From Chelonoidis abingdonii (lineage: Eukaryota; Chordata; Testudines; Testudinidae): a stretch of 64,000 nt of DNA. Shown piece by piece: positions 58,285 to 64,000 of this stretch. A program made the translations under genes and the position numbers. The notes beneath the pieces are model-generated. The model saw only the letters and a list, made by a program, of their open reading frames with translations. It was not told where the DNA came from and did no database searches. The stretch is from assembly GCF_003597395.2 (NCBI RefSeq), contig NC_133770.1:96785211-96849210 (forward strand). Reading direction: 5' to 3'. Each line of letters begins with the position of its first letter. Within the stretch, counting starts at the first letter, position 1.

Positions 58285-58898
58285 TTGTGCTGATCAGCAC
58301 TCCACACTGGACAAACAGGAAATAAAATTGAAAAGTTCGCGGGGCTTTTCCTGTCTACCTGGCCAGTGGATCCGAGTTCAGATTGCAGTCACAATGGTGC
58401 ACTGTGGAATAGCTCCCGGAGGCCAATAGCGTTGAATTGCGGCCACACTAACCCTAATTCGAAATGGCAATGTTGATTTCAGCGCTACTCCCCTCATCAG
58501 GGAGGAGTACAGAAATCAATTTTAAGAGCTCTTTATGTTGATGTAAATGGCTTCATTGTGTGGATGGGTGCAGGGTTAATTTGATTAAAAGTTGCTAAAA
58601 TCTACATAAACTCTAGCGTAGACCAGGCCTTGTTCTGCCTTTAGAGATGGAGCCAGCACTGGTAGGCAGTCACTGGATGTCACCTTTGTGCCACTCAATA
58701 GGTAAACTCCCACTTCCCTGGCTGAGGCAAATCCCTACATGACTTGGGCTGGCCGAACAGGAGTTCACACTGGCCGTGGTTTGTGGGATTGAAGCTATGC
58801 CTGTTCTGTAGGCTAGTGTGCATGGGAGGGGCGCAGGGCTCAGCCTGCTCTGCTGCAGCAGTAAGATGAAAGTTGAGCCCCACACACAGACCTGTGGT

Positions 58899-58937
58899 GG
58901 TTTTTGTGCAGGGTTGCAGGAAGCTTATGGCACTGTG
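58899..58937 (-). promoter_or_regulatory. Recombination signal of V10 (23-RSS)
   Basis: The heptamer CACAGTG (58931-58937), 23-bp spacer and nonamer ACAAAAACC are all as in V1. Confidence 0.93.
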
Positions 58938-59811
58938 TAAAATCCCATGTAGCACAGTAATAGCGGCCACTATCTGTCTTTTCCAGTTTGTGCACCAACA
59001 AGTTAGAGATGCTTTGTGTTGTATAGGCTGAGAATTTGTCACTGGAGAAGCCTGCCTCTCGCTTTAAGTCTGACCCAGAGAGAGTGAGGTATAGCAGCCT
59101 CTGTGGGGCCTCTCCAGCTTGGGCTCGGTACCAGTGGATGTAGGTAGAATCTGATCCACCAAACACTTTGCAAGTGACTTTTGCAAAGCTACCTTGAAGT
59201 GGCTGCTTTGTGACCGAGATCTGCTCCTGCTCCAGGTGAATGGCCCACAGAACAGCTGGAAGGCAAAAAGAGAGAAAGCAGCGCTGAGGAGACAGCACCT
59301 AGATACATTTCCCTCTTCAGAAAGCAGTAACATGTACATGGCCTTGCAAGCTGTAAGTTCTTGAGGAAGGTACATGGGTTCAATTATCCATTGCCTTGCA
59401 GCTTGTGTAGCCATTTATGTCTCTGTAAATGTGAGGGGAAAAATAGGTAAAGTCCCTATCTCTAGTGTGAGTGAATGATCAATTTCTGTTTACACCTGGG
59501 CAAGGATGGTGCGAACAATTACACAAGGTACAGGCAGTGAAGAATCAGACCCTTTATCTGTGAGGAATCATCCAGGATTATGGATTCTGATTTTGCCATT
59601 TCAGAACACCAGTTTTATTTCAGTGCAATGCCATTGGCTTCATTGAGATTGCACCACCATCAAGTTGTTACATTGGATTCCAGATTCAGGCTGAGGTTGT
59701 ATTTTTTTTGTTAACAATAAATACAGAATAAATTCACTAACTACAGTTAATGTGTCCAGTAAACTTACCAGGGAAGAAACATGCAAAGAGAGCTTCCAGA
59801 CATTGCACCAT
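58938..59811 (-). CDS. TRGV: TCR gamma V segment V10, subgroup A, apparently functional
   Basis: The leader exon is 59769-59811 (MVQCLEALFACFFP, donor GTAAGT) and the V exon 58938-59255, with an intron of 513 bp. The join gives AVLWAIHLEQEQISVTKQ. Landmarks are the first Cys in KVTCKVFGG, Trp in YIHWYRAQ, FR2 QRLLYL and second Cys in SGRYYCATWDFT. It is the duplicate of V1. Replacements include FR1 (SFAKVT for SSATFT), CDR2 (GSDL for GREL) and Arg instead of the extra Cys before YYC. Open throughout. Confidence 0.92.
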
Positions 59812-62800
59812 GTCTCCTTAACTTGCTGCACTTTTTCAGGAAGGAAAGTTATTGAAGTTAAAGGTGCTCAATTTTGTCAAAAGAAAAAGTGTTACCCAGT
59901 CCTGACTGAAGAAAGCAAGAAATGAGGATATTGCTGCTGTTCTTGCTGTACTGGCTGATTTCCTGTTGGGTTGGGGGTGGGGGGAGTAGGGAGACTGTGT
60001 GCGTTTGTTTGTGTGTGCGAGAGAACCACTAACCACTTTAGGCTCTTAGGTCCAGATCCTAATTCAGTGATTAGGATGATTTCAGTGGAAGTCAGGAGAC
60101 TAAATACCTCTGAGATCCAGGTAGCGAAGTGTAGTGCACTTTCCCACCATTAATGCCCTGTGTTAAGGCACTAAACTAGGACTTGGAAGGTCTGAACTCA
60201 GTTCACAGCAATGCCACAAACACCATGCATGACCATAGGCAAGTTACCAAGAGCTTGACTTTCAGAGGTGCAGAGAACCACTGCTTGTGTCGAGTTTTGC
60301 TGGAGGGAGAAGTGTTCAGCTCTTCTTGAAAATCTGGCCCATAATCTCCTGTCCTCCATCTGTAAAATGAGAACTATCATTTCTTTTTATGTCTTGTCTA
60401 GTTAGACTATAACCCCTTAGAGGCGGGGACCATCTCTCACTTTGGTCTAGAGCATCTAGCACAGTGGGACCCCTCTCAGTTGGGGCCTATAGGCCCTAAA
60501 TACATGCAAATAATCATTTTACTATTACAATGGAAACCAAAGTTCCTAATCAGGATTAGGGTCCCACTGTCCTAGGTGGGGTTCAGATGTGCAAAATGGC
60601 CTGGCTCCTGCCCCAAACAATTCAGTTACTGTCTAATAAGAATGTTATGTTCCTCTTCATCCTTCATATAGAATCAAATAAACATTAATACATCATTTGT
60701 TAATGTCTTAGAGCAGGGGGTATTTTTATCACTTGATTGTACGGTTCCTAGCACAAAGAGGTCTCCTTCAGTTTGGGTGCTACCTCAATAGAGATAATAT
60801 TACTATATTTACATTTTAAAAATGTAACTAGATAAAAAAGTTTCCTGAGAAAGAAACAATGGCAAGCATCTGGGCATTCAACTGATACAAATGCAAAGAA
60901 AGAGAAGCAAATAAAGCTTCACAGAAACTGGGAGATGCAAAAAGCAGATCTCACTTTGATGTCCTCTTAGTGCTGTCAGAGTCCACATTACTGGTTCAGT
61001 GCTCAGATACCCTGGTGATGGACATTTTAGGAATGCCTTATTCAGACAGTTTGCTACTTATATATATAGATATAGATCAAAAATAGCTACAATATAGAGA
61101 ATAGAGTAAGATCAGTGAATTACCAATGTAACATAAAATGGATGTGCAGCCAGCCTGCTCATTAGGGATTTGATAAGTGGCAGGGAAGCTCCCCATGACT
61201 TCCTAGAAATGTCAATGCCCTTCTCTTGTTTGGTTTGAAGAGCTTGAAAGTTGTCAGGAATTGTACTGCTTCTCTTGCATTAATCCACTGAGAGTTTCTC
61301 TGGGTGTGTATAATGTGCAGTAAAGTTAGTTCTGTTATGTTTTGTTGTCTACCGTCGACTGCTGCTACCATGGCCAGAGAATTCCTGCATCCTGCGTGTA
61401 CTAGTGCACCCACCATTGCTGAATGTGAAACTGGGGCAAAACTGGTTCTAAGGCCTTGTCTGTGTTAGTGTAACGCCATGTCCCTGAGTGGGTTGTCGGA
61501 AGCAGGGATTGAAAGCGTGAGCTCAAAGAGCCAGCACTGTTAGCCAAGACTGTAGCAGGCTATTCAATCTCTCTCTGTTGCCCAACCATGGCTAGAGGGA
61601 GATGAGAGCATTATACTGAGAGGGTTCAATCGGCACCTTTCTGTACCTTTCTCTACCATTGTTCACTTGGCTAGCAATGTTGCAGATCCAGGGATGGTGA
61701 CAGCGATAGCAGAGCTAGAACACAGTGGATGTGGGTGTTTTTACACTGCATGATTTAGAGCTGGTTTGAACAGGGTTAAACAGTGTGGTAGCAAAAACTT
61801 CTGCACCCTGGTTAGTGCTCCTATCATTGCTAAAAATTCATCACAAGGCAATTGCTTGTTCTGCCTTTAGAGATGGAACTGGTATTGCTAGGCAGATGCT
61901 GGGGAAGTGGGTCCAGTGCCACGCACTAGGAAAGCTTTCTCCCACTTCCTGGGATGAAGGGGCATCAGCATGGGTGGGTGGAGCTGGGGCAGGAATCAGT
62001 CTACTCTATTGGCTAGGGTGTGTGTTTGAGAGGCTGTCTGCCCTATAGATAAGGTTGCCAGGCATTCGGTTTTCAACTGGAACACCCAGTTGAAAAGGCA
62101 CCCCAGTGGCTCTGGTCAGCAGTGCTGACCGGGCCATTAAAAGTCTGGTCAGCAGCGCAGAAGGGCTAAGGCAGGTCCCTGCATACCCTGGCCCCACATA
62201 GCTCCTTGCAGCGGCCAGCATCTCCCTGCAGCTCCTAGGTGTAGGGACAGCCACAGGGGCTCTGTGTGCTACCTCTGCCCTGAGCGCCAGCTCTGCAGCT
62301 CCTATTGACCAGAAGCCCCTCTCTGCCTAGGAGCCAGACTTGCCAGCCTCTTCCAAGAGCCATGCTGAGCCAAGGTAGGCAGGGAACCTGCTTTAGCCTT
62401 GCTGGACTGGAACCTCCTGAGGTAAGCCCCACCCAGCCGGAGCCTAAACCCTGAACTCTCTCCTGAACCTCTGCCCCAGGCCTGGGCCCCCTCCTGCACC
62501 CCAAACACTTCATCCATGGCCCAACCCAGAGCCTGCACCCACAGATGCAACCCTCACTCCCTCCTGCAACCCAATCCCCCACCGCAGCCTGATGAAAGTG
62601 AGTGAGAGTGGGGGACAGCGAACCAGGAAGGGAAAGGGGATGGAGTGAGGGGGGGGCGGGGCCTCAGAAGGGGCAGGAAAGTGGTGTTAAGGTTGCCAAC
62701 TTTCTGATCTATAGAGTGGGCTGAGGGTGGTGCTCACTCAGCTCTGCTGTACCAGTAACATGAGAGCGAGCCCAGCCCCCAGGTTGTGGTTTGTGTGGTT

Positions 62801-62813
62801 TTGTTGTTGTTGG

Positions 62814-62852
62814 GTTTTTTGTGCAGGGCTCCAGGAGGTTTGTGGCACTGTG
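62814..62852 (-). promoter_or_regulatory. Recombination signal of V11 (23-RSS)
   Basis: The heptamer is CACAGTG (62846-62852), the spacer 23 bp and the nonamer ACAAAAAAC. It is closer to consensus than the signal of its duplicate V2. Confidence 0.9.
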
Positions 62853-63684
62853 TATAATCCCATGCGGCACAGTAATAGTGGCCGCTGTCTGCATTTTCCA
62901 GCTTGTGCACCAACAGTTTGCAGATGCTACGGTCTTGAAAATAGGCGTCAAGTTTCTTGCTGGAGAAGCCGGCCTCCCAGCTGGGTGGGGTCAGGCTTGG
63001 AGTAGGAAAGGTAGAGCAGCCTCTGTAATCCCCTCCAGTTGGGGCTCGGTACCAATGGATATAGGTAGAGTCCAATCCGCCAGTCACTTTGCAGGTGAAT
63101 TCAGCACTGCTGCCCACATGTGACTTCTTTGTGATGGAGATTGGTAGCTGCTCCAGGTGAATGGCCCACAGCACAGCTGGAAGGCAAAAGGAGGATAAGG
63201 AGCAATGAGGAAATGGCTACTAGAAATAATCCATCTACAAGGAGCAGTAATGTCGCTCTATGCAGAGTCCATCCTGCTCAGACTGAAGGGACACGGGGGT
63301 TGCTTCTCTGCTGTCTTTCACCTTGCATGTTCATTTAGAAGTGTGCATGGTGAGGGAGATGTGTAATTTCAGCCAGAGGTGTGAGTGAGAGGACAATTCT
63401 GATCTCAAGGTTTGTTCTTTCCCAGGCAAAGGTGTCAGTGACTGCACAAGAACTGGGCCCCTGGTCTGTGGATTATCTGCAAAGCTCCATACACACTCAG
63501 GGGTTCTGAGTCTCCAGCCTTACTCCGTTGCTTTCACTAGAGTTGCCCTGGAATAAAACTGTTCTAACTCTGGAGATCCAATCCCACAATTCTGCATAAA
63601 TAACCATAAATAATAAAAAGAACTGAGTTCAACAAACTTACGTGGCAAGAGGCAAGCGAAGTGAAATTCCAGAAACCCCACCAT
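62853..63684 (-). CDS. TRGV: TCR gamma V segment V11, subgroup A, open but with compensated frameshift
   Basis: The leader exon is 63642-63684 (MVGFLEFHFACLLP, donor GTAAGT) and the V exon 62853-63176 (324 bp, 6 longer than V2). The join gives PVLWAIHLEQLPISIT. The first Cys (EFTCKV), Trp (IHWYRAP) and second Cys (GHYYCAAWDYT) are present. Compared with V2, one base is lost after the GGG codon of FR2 and seven bases are gained before the CTGG of the SWEAGF codons. The frame is restored, but about 17 residues between them read in a different frame (GDYRGCSTF in place of GAPQRLLYL). That removes the usual C' strand and adds a Cys. It may be an ORF without normal folding, or a sequencing error. 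Confidence 0.8.
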
Positions 63685-64000
63685 GTCTCCTGGAATTGCT
63701 CTGGCTTCTGAGGAGAAATAAAAGCACAAGTCAATGCTGCTCAGTCTTGAGTGACAAATACTCAAATGCTGAAAGAAAAAGGTGGGAGTAGGCTGCCCAG
63801 TCCTGAGCAGAAGAGATGAAGTGCTGCTGTTCTCACTGTGTCAAAGAGTTTACAATTTATTAGAGAGTGTGAGAGGGGACACGTGTCAGCCCAGCGTGTG
63901 AGCCACTAACCAAAACCAAACTCCTCACTGCATTCTCTTCACCCTGCACTAGAGAACTACACAGTTATATGTCTTGATTAGTTGAAGTGTACAAACTTTA

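Larger units (their letters stand above)
53783..58629. mobile_element. PIF/Harbinger-type transposon with nested hAT
   Basis: The left end is GGGGGGTGTCTACACTAC; the right end, read inward, is GGCCTGGTCTACGCTAG. TTG flanks both sides (53780-53782 and 58630-58632). The left block copy has the empty site at about 2590. Without the nested element it is about 2.4 kb. The interior 54040-54430 is repeated in inverted orientation at about 55140-55440, so it looks composite. A Myb/SANT-like frame is present near the right end, but no DDE transposase was recognised. Confidence 0.85.
52368..64000. repeat. Segmental duplication, right copy (V10+V11 block)
   Basis: Partner of 1165-8943, carrying V10 and V11. 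It runs to the window edge. It contains a CR1 3' tail at 52510-52695 shared with the left copy. The 4.8-kb Harbinger insertion at 53783 separates the first 1.4 kb from the rest. Confidence 0.85.

Noticed and set aside
1..64000. Possible J or C gamma exons, or a D segment
   Set aside because: I looked for FGxGT-type J motifs with 12-bp spacer signals and for Ig constant-domain exons and saw none; a profile search would be needed to be sure.

Overview
The window is vertebrate genomic DNA, most likely from a turtle. The repeats (CR1 LINEs, Penelope-like elements, hAT and PIF/Harbinger DNA transposons with GGTCTACACT-type ends, several solo LTRs) match what I know of cryptodiran genomes, and the genes are immune-receptor V segments. 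The species call rests on recognition of repeats and was not tested by a search. There are no bacterial features, no CRISPR array and no rRNA or tRNA gene that I can support.

The real genes are an array of 11 T-cell receptor gamma variable (TRGV-like) segments, all on the minus strand, numbered V1 to V11 here by position. Each has a short leader exon (43 bp; 46 bp in V9, degraded in V4), an intron of about 0.1-0.5 kb and a V exon of about 300-325 bp. Ten of the 11 V exons end directly at a recombination signal with a 23-bp spacer (CACAGTG-like heptamer, ACAAAAACC-like nonamer). Subgroup A (V1, V2, V10, V11) lies at the two edges. Subgroup B (V3 to V9) fills the middle. V1, V2, V3, V5, V7, V8 and V10 look intact. 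V11 is open but carries a compensated frameshift in FR2/CDR2. V4, V6 and V9 are pseudogenes. No J or C exon was seen. Since transcription runs leftward, J and C genes would be expected beyond position 1 if the locus has the usual order.

Layout: 1-982 truncated Harbinger element; 1165-8943 duplicated block with V1 and V2; 9-21 kb repeats and decayed cassette flanks without a V, including an 876-bp assembly gap inside a Harbinger-type element; 21.3-24.3 kb V3 block; 24.3-27.5 kb CR1 with LTR insertions; 27.5-30 kb V4 (pseudogene); 31-33.9 kb V5 block; 36.4-38.7 kb Penelope-like element; 39.2 kb V6 (pseudogene); 42.2 kb V7; 44.8 kb V8; 47.9 kb V9 (pseudogene split by a mariner-type MITE); 50.1-50.9 kb solo LTR; 52.4-64 kb second copy of the V1/V2 block with V10 and V11, interrupted by a Harbinger element that itself contains a hAT element.

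The locus grew by repeated duplication of V cassettes: V1+V2 with V10+V11, V3 with V5, V4 with V8, plus flank-only copies. Insertions present in one copy and absent from the other give a relative order of events. All seven subgroup B genes keep an AGAGGAARTGA-type box 76-90 bp upstream of the leader ATG, a plausible shared promoter element. I found no wholly new system; the interest lies in the birth-and-death structure of this TRGV array.
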